Notes: generated from the sequence alone by a model not told the origin. A stretch of DNA of 64,000 nt from Anarhynchus alexandrinus (GCA_008711295.1 VUYV01000088.1:2413863-2477862), one strand, 5' to 3'; shown: positions 50,500 to 64,000, counted from the stretch's first letter. A program made the numbers and translations.

Positions 50500-53400
50500 G
50501 CTCACAGATGGGAGTAAATATTTTACAACAATCATTTTCTCGTGTTGTCATATTATTTTATTTTACTCCAGGAAATGGCATTTTTCATCCTGTGGATTCC
50601 CAAGTTGTAAGGTGCAATGGAAATATTTCATGACTGAAAATATTTCATCCTGCTTACTGTATTTTATTTTTGAATTTCCTCTAGAAGTGGCTCAATTCTG
50701 AAGAATGATAAGCACATTAATACTCTCACATTGAAAACCTAGACTGCATGTAGGTTTACAGATTTTTTTTCATTGTTGGCTTTAATGTTGTCTATTGTTT
50801 ACTTGTATGAAAGTATTTGTAGATGACCAACATAAAATCTACACCGTAAGACCTAGCTGTACTTCTCAAGCCACTTGAGTTCTTCATTCATGCGTGAGAG
50901 GGCTGGACCTTTCAGACAGGTTCTGGGAGGTTTGCGTGTAATGAGTAATGCTATTTCACAAGCAGGCAATAAAAACAAAAGGATTTGCTTCTCTAGGTTA
51001 TGGCAAACAAAATAATAATCTGTATTTCATATAGTTGTTAAAATTGCTAAAAATTATTTGGAGGGGAAAGGAAAAGGTCCCATTTGTACCGCAGAAGTTC
51101 ATCCCTCCGTATTCCATTGCTAAAATAGAGCTCTCCAGGCTTTTTGCTCCTCAGACCTGTCACAACTTTCCACTGTACTTCATTAACCCGAAGCCAAACT
51201 TATTCATTTTTTCCAATTAAAAGCACTTGAAGATGAACCCTCTTCAAAACGGTCAATGCTGTTTATTAGTAGTTTGGTGCTTTCCTTTTACCATTTAATA
51301 TCTCTGTAGCCATTCTTTTTTATGTGACACATTATATTTCTTCATAAGCACTTTGGCCAACATATAACATTTTTTTTCCTCCATATATTTGTAGATTACC
51401 TTCTGAAAGGCCATAGAGTTTCACCCGGTGATCCTGAATCAGACCCCGTGCTCCATGATGGAGCAAGAACATGACTTGAAAATCCCCTTCATACTTGGTT
51501 TGATTCATGATGGGCAATCCTCCGTGTTCCTTGACAGTATGTTCCAGTGGATAAGCAATGTCAAAACCCTCACCTTATATCCCATCTGAATGTACCCTTC
51601 TACAGCTCCCAGCAACTGGGTCCCTTTAGTCTTTGTCCATTATGTAAAAGAATGAGAAGGTTTTTGCCATTGTAGGGTAGCACTAGGCGGTGATGAAGTC
51701 TCATCTTATCCTTTTTAGTGTTGGTAGATATGAAGGAGAAAATATTTTAGAGTCAGGAACCAAATAATGTAGCCTTTGAGGAAGCCTCTGAGGAAACCGT
51801 GAACTGAATTACCTGTAATTGTTTATGCGATGCAATTTCAGGGACGTGACGGTCCTATTAGTGTCATACTGTAAAGATTCCTACCATGCCCTGGAGGAAA
51901 ACCTGACAAAAGTAAGCAAACAAAAGAAATGGAAGTTATTAATCACAAATCTGTTTTTTTCTTTCTTCATATAAAAAATGGTGTCAAGCAATAAAACTCC
52001 ACATTAGTTCCGTTATTCCCTGGGGAAGATGCACACTGCACCATCCATGCAAATCATACCTACTTTTATTATGGCGGCAAGTGGTATTAAATCCTAAGAT
52101 GGAGCACAGATAATTATCACAGATAATCCAGCTAGTTCTAATGACAAGTCTATTTAGAAAGGTGAGTCTTTTTTTTGGCCTAGCAAAACTAAAAATGTTT
52201 GCAAGAAGACAAAAGTAAATCCCAGGAAGCTTTGTAACTGGAGGAAAGCTTTAATTCAATTACTTGATGAAGCAGCTCTGAAAATATTCACTTAAAATCT
52301 CCATGTCATTTAACCTCCAGTTTGTTTAAAGAATAATTTGAGACAGAAAGTTTAATGAAAATTAAGCATCTTTAATTCAAGTTAAAACCCTCACAGGCTC
52401 TGTCTTACCTTAGTCAGCTTACGTTATCTAGCTGCTTTGGGTTTAATGGAATGAGCTTTTAATGAAACTCAAGTTACAACAACATTTCAGTGTTCAAATA
52501 AAAGCAACATCAATAACAAGTAAACCTCTGCAAGTGCCATTGTAATTTCTCTCATCCCTTTATGTTTGAGTCTGGGTGACAGCTTGTTTCCAAAATGCTG
52601 TCGGATTCTTTGGGGGCTCTTTGGGGATCCTCCTTTTGCTTTGTCTCTCTTTTATATAAATACATAAATATGGTCAGTGGTGAGTTCCTCTGCTTGCAGT
52701 GATGTTTTTGAATTGGGTAGTACTTTCCATTCTTAATGCATCAGGTTCTGTAATGCCTTTGAAATTTTATTTTGAAAACCTGTATTCTTCGCAATATCAT
52801 TGCTGTCCCGTACAGTCTTAAGCTTGACGTTCTTAAGAGTGCTTGAAGGTTCTTTCACTTGCATTAAAAATATAGATTGTATATATCAAAGTCTGCTGGC
52901 TTTATAGATAAGGTACTTTGAAAGTTTATATTATTAATATGGCACACTTGCTTGAAGTACTAAAATAGTCTCTACAAGTGTAGCTGCTTCTTTTAAATAC
53001 TTCTGTAGGCTTCTTGTAACTTAAAATTTTAATTAGCATGTTTCATAGGCCTGCCAAATAATTAACTCCTCGGCTATATACTCAAGCAATTTCTTAGTTA
53101 TGAAACAAACAAAATATTTATTACTTGTAACAGAATCTTCCTTCTGTCATAAAAGCAGGTGCACATTATCATCATGTTCAAAATAGCATTAGGAACAACC
53201 ACAAGCAAGGTTTAAAGCTGGATAAATTATTTCACGTTATAGCATTATTTTTTTTTACAAAGTTTAAAAACAGAAAAAGTTTAACAGTGTCTGAACACAG
53301 ATAAACAAGTAGGTTGTCACCTCTGAAAGAAATAATGAAATGACAGTAATCCAAAAAACTTTTCTTCAAGTTTCTCAAACGTAACACTCTTCTGACATCA

Positions 53401-54899
53401 AAGTCTTCCTTTTAACTCTTGGTATGTTTGCAAAAGATACCGGTGTTTAATATGATCATTTATAATAAGACATGTCTCCAGAGGAAAAACTCCGCGGTTT
53501 AAAATTACATTATTGTGCAGGAATGAGTCGGGCTATTTTTATGGATGAGCTTATGCCATGAAATAACTGAGATTGCTGCATACTCAGTGTACTCAATTAA
53601 AGAGTTAATTTGTTAGGATCTTCTAGGATAATCTTATTTTGAAGAGGAGAGGTAAAATTGTCCTCAGAAGAGTCACTCTGATTACAGACATCTCTAAGGA
53701 GAGATTTTTGCTTGTCTGGCTTGGAAAAGAGGTTTAGCTTCTTTACTTATTAAATATAAGTTTACAGTTAGAAGTCTCAGAGTGAGTATTTTACATGCGG
53801 CACGAAAATCCTGACTATGTTTAGCGTACTGGGGAGTTTCAGGGGATGTCTGTGACAGAACAGAGAGTAGTAACCAGGTTTCATGAACTTTTACTGTCCT
53901 TTCTTCCGTTTTACTGCTTACTCCTGTTTCACTTTATTCACTGGAGGTTCTAATTCCACCCAAATTGCTGTATTGGAATCTAATTCCCTCATATTGCTGT
54001 GCTTTGAGAGTCTTTATGTTGATGAACAAAATTAGTCTTTTTAGCAAGTAATTACTTAAATTACCTTAATTATATAATAATGTAAGGTCAGCAACAAAAT
54101 TATATATACTCTAGCTGAATCATTATAATGCTGATGACATTAAGTGCCAAGCACTAACTTCTATCCTGTCTCTCCCAAAGCCAAGGTTTTGTACAATCCC
54201 ACTGCAGTTTACTCAGTATAATTTAGTTTGAGGTGTTTATCATAGTGGAGATGGCCAAAAAGGTATTTGAGATAATTAGTTAAGTGATTTTGTAATTGCT
54301 AAAACATCTGTCGAAATTAATTCCGGCAAGGTAGCCATTTTATCGAAATAAAAATATTCTCATAATACCTTGGGCAAAATAGCTCCCTTGAAGTCATTGA
54401 AATGGCTACGGGGAAGAATTTGGGGCATTGAATTAGTCTTTAGTTGCACACTGCATAAACTATCTGCCCTTCTGTCATTTCAGCTTAGGAAGACGTTGTC
54501 AAGCTCAGTGCAATAAGTCTTTAGCTGCTTATAATAAAACTCTTTTAGCTTCTTCAGCACTGTGGTTGTTCTGGAGAGTCTGAATGGTCCTTGTGCTCGC
54601 AGGGTATTCGCTTTGTGTCTGCCCCGACCTCAGATCTGCCGGCGCTACAGCCTTTTCACTTATTAGGGCTCTAATGAGAATCCACAGAGGTGTTTGTTTC
54701 AAGATTTTATTTTCTGTCACTTCAGACAGCTGTAAGCATACACATCGTCTTTCCAGAGTCTGTAAATGAAGCTCGGCTTCTACAAATACAGATAATATTT
54801 AGAGCATTTTTGAATTTGATAGAGAGCTAACATTTTGGAAAATGCCAGTGATGCTGCAGTTGATTATCTGTGGTTAAAAAAAAAAGTGTCATGGTAAAA
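50500..54899. other. Repeat-free AT-rich block
   Basis: About 4.4 kb with no recognisable transposon and very few or short open frames, none over 67 codons. Texture (ATTAG/TAATT-rich, no simple repeats) is compatible with intronic or conserved non-coding DNA, but nothing in the sequence proves function. Confidence 0.35.
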
Positions 54900-57800
54900 A
54901 CTGTGTATAGAGACTAAAGCTGCCCCATTGCAATGGTACTGCTTTCGTAAGCGCAGGCTGCGTGTAAACCATCAAGTTAAGCAGTGTCAGTGAACTGGCA
55001 CAGTCAGGGTCCCTGGCACCTGGTAACGCTCAGTCGCATAAAAGGTTCTTGCTAGAATTTTGTCTTGACCCAACTGACAGTCTCCCAAAGGGTTCCCAGT
55101 TGCATCGCAAAAGTTGGCACTACCTGGTTCACTGTTATGGATATAGCCTTAATTTCCATGGGGCCAAAGGAAATGTAGTTTGATGGTGGTCATGTAGGTG
55201 AGGTCCACCACGTGTAAATGGTGCTTGGCTCTGATGAGTACAGGAGTAGTAACTGCCGTCCAAGGCATGTTTGGTATAGCTGAACTGTGCTATTGATCGT
55301 AACCTTGTCTTGCATCCTACTAATGGACATCGCAATGATATGGAGTCACCAAATGATGCCACGAAGCTGAAAATTAAGCTCAGGGCTGTGGTGGTGAAGA
55401 GAAGTTTGCAGTGCAAGTGTTGAACCTGATGTATGCACAGAGTGATAACTGACGTGTGTGAGGGGCAAAGCAAAAGACAACGAGTGGAGGGAAAGTACTC
55501 GAGTGTCCAAAAACCAGATTTGCATGTATTCTTCCAAAATTTTCTATAAATATATTGACAAGATGACTCAATCAATGGAGACTGATATTAAAGACAGGGA
55601 AGAAGCAGAGCTCAGGAGATGCTTATCAATTTAAGGAGGGCATCCAGAGAGACAAAAGTGGTGATGGAGAGGAAGACACGGCAGCAAAAGGAGAAAGTGG
55701 ATCAGAAGGTAGTTTGTATTTATGGTCATTAAGATCAAAAACAATCCCTGTACCTCAGTAGCTCAGAGCTGGTGTTACCTTTCTCTGTGATCACCTTTTA
55801 TACCAGATGTGTTTAATAAGGACTGGTTACTTCAAAGGTAGCTTAAAGTTATTTAGGAACTTGTGCCGTATCTGAAGTTTTCTCACCTCCATGAATACAC
55901 AAGAGAAGTTGTAGCTCCAGGTCATTTTCTGGTACGGTTCCCAGCCAGGTTAGCTGAGGACAAAAAGGATTGATGAGCTCTAGGAAGGCTCAGCATCTCC
56001 AAACAGACCGCAGTGAAGCAGCGTAGAGTACCACATCGCCGCGGGCTCCCAGCTCTGAGCCTGAGCTTCCCCCAGCGCCCAGGTGCTCAGAGTCCACGTC
56101 CCCAGAAGCAGCCTCAATTTGGCACAGAGGGAGGGCTCCCAAAATGGTTTAATCAGAGAATATGTTTCTTGGCACCTTTTCCAAACAAATTAGAACAGCA
56201 GACAGACACCCTCACACACATCCAAGTCTCCCTGCTCTCATTTTCACAGCCAGTTAGAGAAGTGGGATGGAAAGAGCAGAGGGATGTCTGGGCAACTGGA
56301 TGGTGGTGTGCAGGGAAGAAGACCTCTGATAAGGCAACTTACTCTTTCAAACGGGGGGAAATGTATTTGATTGAAGTAGTGTGAAAGGCATTCAAAGAAA
56401 TATCACGGTATTTCTGCTTAAGTGCTGGATGTTTTCTCTCTCTTTCTGTGTCATCGGCATCACGGCTGAGCAAGAGACCCATGTTCCTCAGTAGCTTTCT
56501 TTAGAGGAGGTAAAAAAAAAGGTAATACACAAAAAGACATTGGAAATAAGGACTTTTCTTTCCCCTTTTGAAGAACGTTAAGATTGTATTTTTTTTTATA
56601 TATGTGGCTGATCTTATTTCAAAGTCACTTTGAAATTTTGGGGGGTAGGTAATGGATGAAAAGCTCTTCGGGAATGAAAAGAAGTTTTAATTTTTTAAAA
56701 AATTGAGAGAAATGTTGAATATTATTGCAACCACCACTTTGTTTCTCAGCGTTTTCACTGATATTATTTTTATAATAGAGAAGCTTTTGTAGTGGTAAAT
56801 TTTGCAGTTTATAACATAACTAAAACCATTTAGGAGTTTATACAGCTGTGACTAAACTTTCATCTGTAGTAATGTGTGTCAAAACAAAAACATTGATATC
56901 TAAAAAGCTGAAGGTTGTGAAAAATTTAGCTGGAGGCAGAGCATGAAGTTAAACTTGTTGCGTGATAGCTTACAGCAGGCAATTGACATCTCCTCCCTGT
57001 CTGTAAGAAGTCAAAGTTAATCGTCGGTGTTAAATAAAAAAAAAGACAAATAAGAAAATATTAGGTGCAGTAAGATTTTTCAGCAGGTGACTTTTTTGGC
57101 TTCTCCTCTGTTTCTTTACGTTTCCAAAGGGACTTGGCAGTTGGCAAATGCAATACAGGCAGCACTACCATTGTGAGAAATGGTGAGAAATTGGTCAGAA
57201 ATGGATGCTCGGTAGTTGCAAATTTGTCATTGAGAAAAAAAGGAATATGTGCTGTAGAGAAATGTAGTTTTATCAAGGTTCATTTGCATGTATAGCTACA
57301 GATTTGTGTGCATAAGTACACAAACAGCACAGAGAACCAAATTGTGTCTCCTCTTGAAAGGAGCCGGGGAGCCTTCAATGGAATTGTGGAACATCTAAAA
57401 CTCATGAAACATCAGATAAGTTCACCTAAAATGCAACTCATCTGTGAAATTTACAGCTACATATTACCTCAGTTTTAAGAGCCTCTTCTGCCTTTTTACC
57501 TCCTCAGATTTCCCCCACTGCATCTGCTCGGTCCTGATCCTGCTTTCCCCAAGTGTCCCATAGGGGATGGACCTTACTGTTGTCAAAGGAACGGCACAGT
57601 ATTGATGAAAAGCATATGGGATCTCTATGCCTCAGGGCCCACATTGCCCGTGGCATAGACATCACCAAATGACAAAGAGCTTTTACCAATTTACCTTATC
57701 CTCAAGTGATTCGCTGGAAGAATTTAGTTCCTGTGTGTTCCATAGTACTTATTTCCCTTCAGCAGACAGCAGATGGTAGCGCCTTTCTTTAGATACAAAC

Positions 57801-58045
57801 ACCAATATTTTTTATCTCTATAGTCAGGTGTTATGTCCTTAGAAATCAGGGAGCTCGTCAGGCCCAACCTGATCTTAAATTTTCTCCAAGAGACTCTCTC
57901 ACAAGGACGTACTCTTGGAGCATGGGTAGCAGAGCAGCTCGCGTTATCATCCAGGGATGGTTTGCTCTCAGGTCTCTCTGGCTTCCTTCCTAGTGGCAGA
58001 GTTTTGGGATCTAAAGTACTACCCATGGCACAAGAAGATTTGCTT
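54900..58045. other. Unique non-coding sequence
   Basis: A minus-strand open frame of 146 codons (55135-55575) and a plus-strand one of 123 (56013-56384) are unrecognised. The stretch 57830-58045 just before the old CR1 may be part of that element but similarity is too weak to claim. Confidence 0.4.
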
Positions 58046-58970
58046 AGGGGCCACTTAGTCACCTGGACATATACAAGTCCATGGGATCAGACAAGGAGAG
58101 AGCAGTAGAAGTCATTCACTTTGACCTAAGCGATGCTTTTGACATTCTCCATAGTACCCTTGTATGCAAATTGGAGCTGTATTTCCAAGTTGGAGATGCA
58201 TTTTGGACAGGTATACTATAAGGTGCATGGAAAATTGACTGGACTACCAGTTTTGAAGGGTTGTGATTGTGGATGAAGCCAGTGACTGGTTCCTGGGAGT
58301 TCCTCAGGGGTCAGCTCTGCAGAAAAGGACCTGAGGACAAATTGAATGTCAAGCCATCAGTGTGCTCCTCTGGAAATGGAAGTGAGCTGCATACTGGCTG
58401 TATTCATTAGCAGGAGTGCATCCAGCAGGTCCAGTGAAGCAATGCTTCCTCTCTGTTCAGTACTCACGTGTCTAGTTATGGATAGTCCAGTACAAGAAAC
58501 ATGTGGACATACCAGAGCGAGTCCATAATGCCACTTGAAAGGCCACTAAATTATTTAGGGAGGTAGAGCACATGGCACAGGAGGAAAACCTCAGATAGAT
58601 GGGTTTTGTTCAGCCTTAATAAGAGAAAGCTCTTCTTGCTGCATAATGCTACCTATGGGAGGGTAAAGAGCAGGCAGAGCCAGACTCTTCTCAGAGGAGC
58701 ACAGCAAAAAGAGAAGAGGCAACAGACACAAGTTGCAGCAAGGGAAATCCCAGTTAGATATTAAGAACAAAATGAGGTGGTCAGACATTGGAGCAGGTTG
58801 CCTAGAGAAGGTGTAGCAACTCCGTCCTTGGAGATACTCCAAACTTCACTGGGCAAAGCCCCAAGCAACCTGATCTGACTTTGAAGTTGGCCCTACTTTG
58901 AGCAGGGGGGTTGGGCCAGATGGCCTCCAGATGGCCCTTCCAACTTAAATTATGCTGTGATTTTATAAAC
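58046..58970 (+). mobile_element. Old CR1 LINE, internally deleted, plus strand
   Basis: Decayed CR1 with pieces of the reverse transcriptase. HLDIYKSMGSD (about 58062-58095) matches the KSMGPDG block. AVEVIHFDLSDAFDILHSTL (about 58106-58165) matches the block with the first catalytic Asp (DFSKAFD). GVPQGSAL lies at about 58296-58319, where the conserved RT motif GVPQGSVL is expected. The catalytic FxDD part that should follow is missing, and the sequence jumps to the kDL region (AAAAGGACCTGAGG). The C-terminal part (TTGGAGCAGGTTGCCTAGAG, about 58789-58808) and 3' UTR (GCAGGGGGGTTGGGCCAGAT) follow, ending in a worn GCTGTGATTTTATA. Several frame changes and stops show it is dead. It is clearly more diverged than the other CR1 copies here. 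Confidence 0.85.
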
Positions 58971-61900
58971 CACAGGACAGAAATGATTTAAAAACAGCTC
59001 CAGTAGTCCAGCTCATCATTGCAATGTAACGCTCTTAACACTGACTTTCTGACAATGCAGGTGCTGTTTTAAAGCGTCTTCTGTACTCCTTTTGTGTCTG
59101 GGGCCGCAGTGCCTGTGGATACCTTCTTGCAGTAAACTGTGCTGCTTTAATGGGGTTTCCAGCAGTGCAGGGATGGGTGTTGGACCAAGGATAGAGGGAG
59201 CAAACAGTGTTCCAGGGCAGGTTGTTAAATACCATGTCCGTAAGGCAAACTGAGCGGTTGGCACCTTCTACTCACAAATGACATCTGAGATCTTTGGTTG
59301 AACTTTCTCTCCGCTGTGCTGTGAATTTGGCACAGAACAAGGTAGTCTGAGCATGATGGTATCCAGCCAACTGAAGGTCAGTAGGAGATACTGATGGGCA
59401 AGGTATCTTTCCTGCTTTCCCTTGGTATATAAAGTTAACATTTAATTGTTGTAACTGCTTTTGCTGCAGGTCCTGATGTTGGCCAATTAACTTATCAATT
59501 TCTAACCTTGTACCTGAACTCTGAGGAGCAGATCTATACTTCGTAGAGCTGATGTGTTTCACAAAGTTTCTACTAGGGATCGGTTTGACCTGAGCTATGC
59601 TCTGCTGTTGTCTAGTAGCAAAGCTTGAAATTTCTCAAATTGCTTAGCAGTATAACTGCTGCAAGAAGAATTATAGTGTTTTCAGTGTATCCCAATTTGC
59701 TGAAGGCCACATCTAACCAGGCTAAGCAATAGTTCAATCGCAAAGCCAATTTTAAATGTTCTTTATTATGGGTGCCTGAATTCACCCTGACCGGTTTCCA
59801 TTCTCTGTCAAATTGTGACTTTATATTTGCCCCAGAAGCCTGTTGGAGAGTGGAAAGATGTGGCAAAGATTTTAAGGGACTGTCAGAGAGCCCCTGGAGA
59901 CAGAGATCGAAAAGTGCTTTCATAATTATTCCACGGACTAGATTGCGTGACATCAGGATGATTCATGCAAGGTCATTACAATTCATCTTTGTATCTGAGT
60001 AGAAAGTGGGAACAGGATACTGAGGGGAAAAAAAGAAACTTGTTTTATGTCTGATTTTGGTGTAGAGTGCAGAGTCATAAATAAATGGTTAGGTGCCATC
60101 TTGAGGAGTTGGGGTGAAATAAGGTGGAAGGCACATTTAGAAAAAAAAAAAACATTTGGAGGGCACTCTCATGTTGTTTGATACAGATTATATGTAAAGC
60201 TACAATATGATGATATCCAGCACAGTCGAAAACTGTGTAATAAATAATAAACAAAATAAGTAATGCTTGGTACAGTTGAAATAGGCAAACATTTATGACC
60301 TAAAATTTTGTTAATGCCCCTGCCTCTTCTAAGAGGAGTAGCGAGGATTGTCACCCATTTCTAAATGCAGATATTTTGCAGAGTGATTTCTTTTTGCCTG
60401 CTTCCCCTCAACACTTCTCATGCCATCTCTTACTCCTCTTGAATTACTATATTGCTTTTTGTACAATAAATGGCATTTGAGTGTATATTTGAAATGACCA
60501 GGATTGGTATTAGAAATTAAATAAAATATTACCTTTTTTTTTTCTTTTTGTAAATTGCTCCAATAGTAGCAAATTAACAGTAAATTGATAGAGAAAGGTA
60601 AGCACAGATCCTTTAAATCATAGTGAAGTTTTTGGCATTCAAGCTAGAAGTGTCTCAATTTAACACATCATTGGTTTGTATTATTAGAAATTTCATCGGT
60701 TTGTGGAGCGTATGATGGTTATGCTCTAAAATTGAAAGTACATAGACTCAGGACTTCTACAGCAGGCTGAGCTCTTACGCGGTTACTGATCAGTGTGCAG
60801 CAACTGCCATGGCTTGTTAATAAGCACAGGCAAACCACCATTAAAACCCTACTTGCCACTGTATAGAAAGATTTTTAACAGTACTTATTTTCTTGTTTAT
60901 AGTTCTATATCAATCATGAAATGGGAACTGAGAGACCAGTAAATGTCATTTGCCACTTTTCGAGTGGCATGAATTTATCATCTGCATTGCGTTTCATCAC
61001 ATTCATCTGTTTCCTTCCAAACGGGAGTAGGGGATTAGAGTGGAAATGTGCCTTGAATCGTTAAAAGAAACACTGCTTAAAATAGTAACGTAAATTAAAC
61101 TAGCAAAATAGTTTCAGTTAATATTTAGTCAGTGTCATCCAAACTCTTCTTTTACTCTTTTGAACTTTATTGCCTGAAAATTATCCTAGAACCCCCTCCA
61201 AATAGGGGAGACATTTTTGGTTAAATAGTAAAATATTTTTAAAAGCTTACTAAACTTTAAGAGGGTCTTTATTTGCTAACCATTATGGCCACCTTATCCA
61301 CGGTATATTTGACGGGAACTTGGCAAGGGTTTATTATGCCTATAAAGCCCTAGCGTGATATTTAGTCTTTGTGGTGTGCAGGCTATGTTAAATGTGCCTT
61401 CTGCCACGATCATGAAGCTGGTTTTATTCCGATGGCGGTTTTCCCGTCTGTGGGGAGGGTGACCGGGTGCGGTGTGTGACACCATCTGATAACGAGCATT
61501 TCTCCACTCTTGTGTGCTGCTAGGAGGTCATTACTTGGTACTTAAGACACGGTCTTCGCCTTTTCCCTCAATGGATTGGACTCATCTGTTGGCAGCTTTT
61601 TGCTCTTAAAGCCTAACGTTCTTCGTTGTTCCTTGCTAAATAAAAAATGTTGAAATGTTTGTGCTAATGTAGCATAAGAAGCTGATGTGTCTGAAGCACA
61701 GGTGGTTTCACTGGTTTGTCCCAGAGGTGTCCCTTTCACGGGGCAAAGCTGAGCAGCCTCGGCTGGGGGCATGCCTGATGGCACGACAGCTCGTGTAAGG
61801 CTTTTGATGTTCTTTGGCTTGCACACGTGGTCCTGCAACCTGATGGGATGTAGGCATGGTGTGTCACCAGGCTGGGTAAGGAAACAGTTGTGCCTTCATC

Positions 61901-62765
61901 AGGTAATGACGGGTGTTAGTCACAGGATGGAAGAGGGTTTGCGAAATGCTTGGGAAACCAAGTAGCAAAGAAGGTGCCAGATTCCTTCTCATATCTGGAA
62001 GCTCCCAGGTAAGAATGATGTTGGAGCAGTTAGCGAGTTGGATCCACCCTGCGGGTTACAAATTAGATATACTCATTAAATCTATTCCATGTGCTAAAAT
62101 ACCTCCACAATTAAGGATGCTCAAATCCAGCTGCAGTACAGACAAGCAATTCATTAGGAGGTGCAAATCCTACCGCGGTCATGCAGATGTATTGGGTGAA
62201 GGACACTGTGATGCAGGATCAGGGCATAGCTCCTTTAGCATGAAGAGTATCTGAACCATCTACACTTGCACTGAGACATTCCCCTGCAAAGTCTGTTTTC
62301 TTCATGGAGCCAAAACTGGGATCTGAATGAGTTGTACTTGAAAGCAATTGCTTCTCTTCTTTTAATTAGTACTGGTTGAATACTATTAGTTGAATAATGT
62401 ATTTGATGAATAATGCTGTTGTCCATCAAATAAATTATTCAATTAATCTTTTTTTTTGCATTACCTAAACACTTCTATAGAACGTTGCAAATATCCATTG
62501 AATAATCTATTAGAATGATGCATTGCTTTTCAAATATACTATACAACAAATAATTTTATCTAGTATTCAGCCAAGTTTTCCCTTAATTAAAATTTGCATG
62601 TATATAACAACTGTGCCTGAAGAATCACAAAGAATTTAGGTAGTAGCAGACACACGGTGGAGTGAAGTGTTTCTGTTATTATGGATGATTTATGTTTTGT
62701 AACTCCTGTGGTATTGTGTTTTAAGAGTGTGTCAGGGATGCCAAGAGCTTTGAAGAATGTAATTT
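58971..62765. other. Unique non-coding sequence
   Basis: AT-rich. Two minus-strand open frames (59272-59562, 96 codons; 59612-59953, 113 codons) lie in a row but show no domain I can name. An A12 run lies at about 60140-60151. No gene was recognised. Confidence 0.4.
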
Positions 62766-62771
62766 TTTTTC

Positions 62772-62790
62772 TTCTTTTTTTTTTTTTTNT
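62772..62790. repeat. Poly-T run with an ambiguous base
   Basis: A long T run, preceded by TTTTTTTTCTTC, contains an N at 62789. Homopolymer-length uncertainty is the likely cause. Confidence 0.8.
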
Positions 62791-64000
62791 CCAAATACAT
62801 AATATACATTTTACCAGTGACGTGTGGCCACCCTCGAAAGAGGAGCGGTTTGCAGTCAGTTCATTGCACAAGGGCGGAGGATGAAGAAACAGAAGCTGAG
62901 GAAAAGAGCCAATTCCCCGGCAGATAGATTCACCCGGCAGGCAGCTGCTTCTCATCTGCACTCACATGCAGAGAGCTCTCACTCCCGGCAAACGGCTCAA
63001 AGAGCCCATCTCAGAAGGGCTGACTGCTCCTATCAGGGTCCAAAATAGTGGGTGGCGGGGGACACAGCTCCCAGATCTAATATTTACACCAGTAATCTCT
63101 ACAGGCAGTTCAAAAACCTAAAAAAAAAAAAAAAAAAGAAAATGTTGTTTGGAGAAAGCTCTAGGACAAGGAGCAGTGAGTACAGAGTAAAGGCTCACTG
63201 TTGCCTCCTTCAGATGTCACCACCAAAACATGTGTGCACACATATATGTTGGGGCTGGGAGGCGAAAGGGGACGTGCCCCAAACCCCCTCTGGCTACAGA
63301 GGCACACAACCAGGCGGCCTGGCCTGCTTTGCCTCTTCAACTCTTGCTAAGAAACTCACCTTTCCAAAGGGAGTCTGTTGTGCAGCTAAGCAGGACCTCT
63401 GTGACCAAGGAAGGGGCTTTCTGTCCCTTACACAAATGGACAGTGTCCCTCTCCCTGGCACACGTGCCCTGCACCTTCCTCAGCCGTTCCAGCTGGCAGT
63501 GTTGCATTTGGGAGAGTTTGGTTTCATTTCGGCTGGGAGGGACCGGTCAGGGTCTGCGGGGGCCGGTACCACGTGTGGCATCTCTGGAGGGTGGGTAGAG
63601 GCTGTGGCCTGGGACTCAGAGCCCTGCATCAGGGACGTCTGGTGTCCAGCATGAATCCCCGGCCCCATTTCTGCCCACACGCTCCAATGCAGATAGCAGC
63701 TCACGCTTCCTAATGCGCCCCTGTCCCATTTTTGGAGGCTTCTGGAGTCAAAAAACCTTTAGGTGCCTCTGGATTTTCAGGCTTGCAGTTTGGGCATCCT
63801 GACTCTGTCTCTCTGGACTTCAGCAGAAATCAAGTGCCCTCTCTGCCTCAGCGCTTTTGGAAATCCCTTTGGTGCCTACCTGTGTTAGTGAGCCACCTGA
63901 ATACCCTTGAAAATGTGGCCCTAGGAGGCATTGCCAGCTGTGATGCTCAGCATGGACGGTCCCTCCCGTGAGGTGCTCTGGGAGGTGAGCATCCTGCGGG
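62791..64000. other. GC-richer end, non-coding as far as seen
   Basis: Includes an A18 run at 63120-63137. A plus-strand open frame of 200 codons (63052-63654) runs through it and so contains a run of Lys; no domain is recognised and the region is open in a second frame too (63230-63598). Probably a chance frame in GC-rich DNA, although an unknown exon cannot be excluded. Confidence 0.4.

Noticed and set aside
55135..55575. 146-codon minus-strand frame, considered as a processed or mitochondrial-derived pseudogene
   Set aside because: No family motif could be identified, and there is no poly-A tail or recognisable mitochondrial gene order.
59272..59953. Two consecutive minus-strand frames, considered as retroviral remains
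   Set aside because: No gag, pol or env motif, LTR or primer-binding site was seen.
63052..63654. 200-codon plus-strand frame
   Set aside because: It runs through an A18 tract giving a Lys run, overlaps another long frame, and shows no recognisable domain.
1..64000. tRNA, snRNA, microRNA genes, CRISPR arrays and bacterial-type operons
   Set aside because: No tRNA B-box in a plausible cloverleaf, no recognised snRNA start, no regularly spaced repeats. The composition and repeats are those of a vertebrate nuclear genome.

Overview
The window looks like avian nuclear DNA that is almost entirely non-coding. The main evidence is a set of 5'-truncated CR1 LINE copies of the bird type. They carry the C-terminal end of the reverse-transcriptase ORF, and most end in ATTCTATGAT-like tandem octamers. 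No complete protein-coding gene, and no exon I can assign to a known gene, was recognised on either strand. The species and chromosomal position cannot be named from the sequence alone.

Layout. 1-1.8 kb holds a moderate CpG-rich segment that may be a promoter. 1.8-14 kb is mostly AT-rich unique sequence with an old LINE reverse-transcriptase scrap (8.1 kb), a minus-strand CR1 with an internal 52-bp tandem duplication (9.8-10.3 kb), and two CR1 copies whose truncated ends abut (12.0-12.6 kb). 14.0-20.2 kb is a nearly identical 2.96-kb sequence present twice, separated by a 238-base N gap. The left copy ends at the gap and the right copy starts at it, the pattern expected of two overlapping contig ends (or two haplotypes) that were not merged. 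20.2-27.2 kb is unique sequence without recognised features. 27.26-29.40 kb is the most gene-regulatory-looking part: two dense CpG islands flank about 1.5 kb of AT-rich sequence that could be conserved non-coding DNA.

31.9-39.0 kb is the transposon-rich part. It holds a 136-bp tandem duplication with an N at the junction, a decayed PIF/Harbinger transposase (stop codon plus frame change), a probable solo ERVL-type LTR, and four CR1 pieces in both orientations. 39-58 kb is long, AT-rich and nearly free of recognisable repeats. An old, internally deleted CR1 lies at 58.0-59.0 kb, and the final 5 kb hold simple repeats and a GC-richer end.

No genes act together here. The interpretable content is transposon history, possible regulatory DNA around the CpG islands, and assembly structure. 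Subfamily assignments come from recognising family motifs by eye; no alignment or database search was run.
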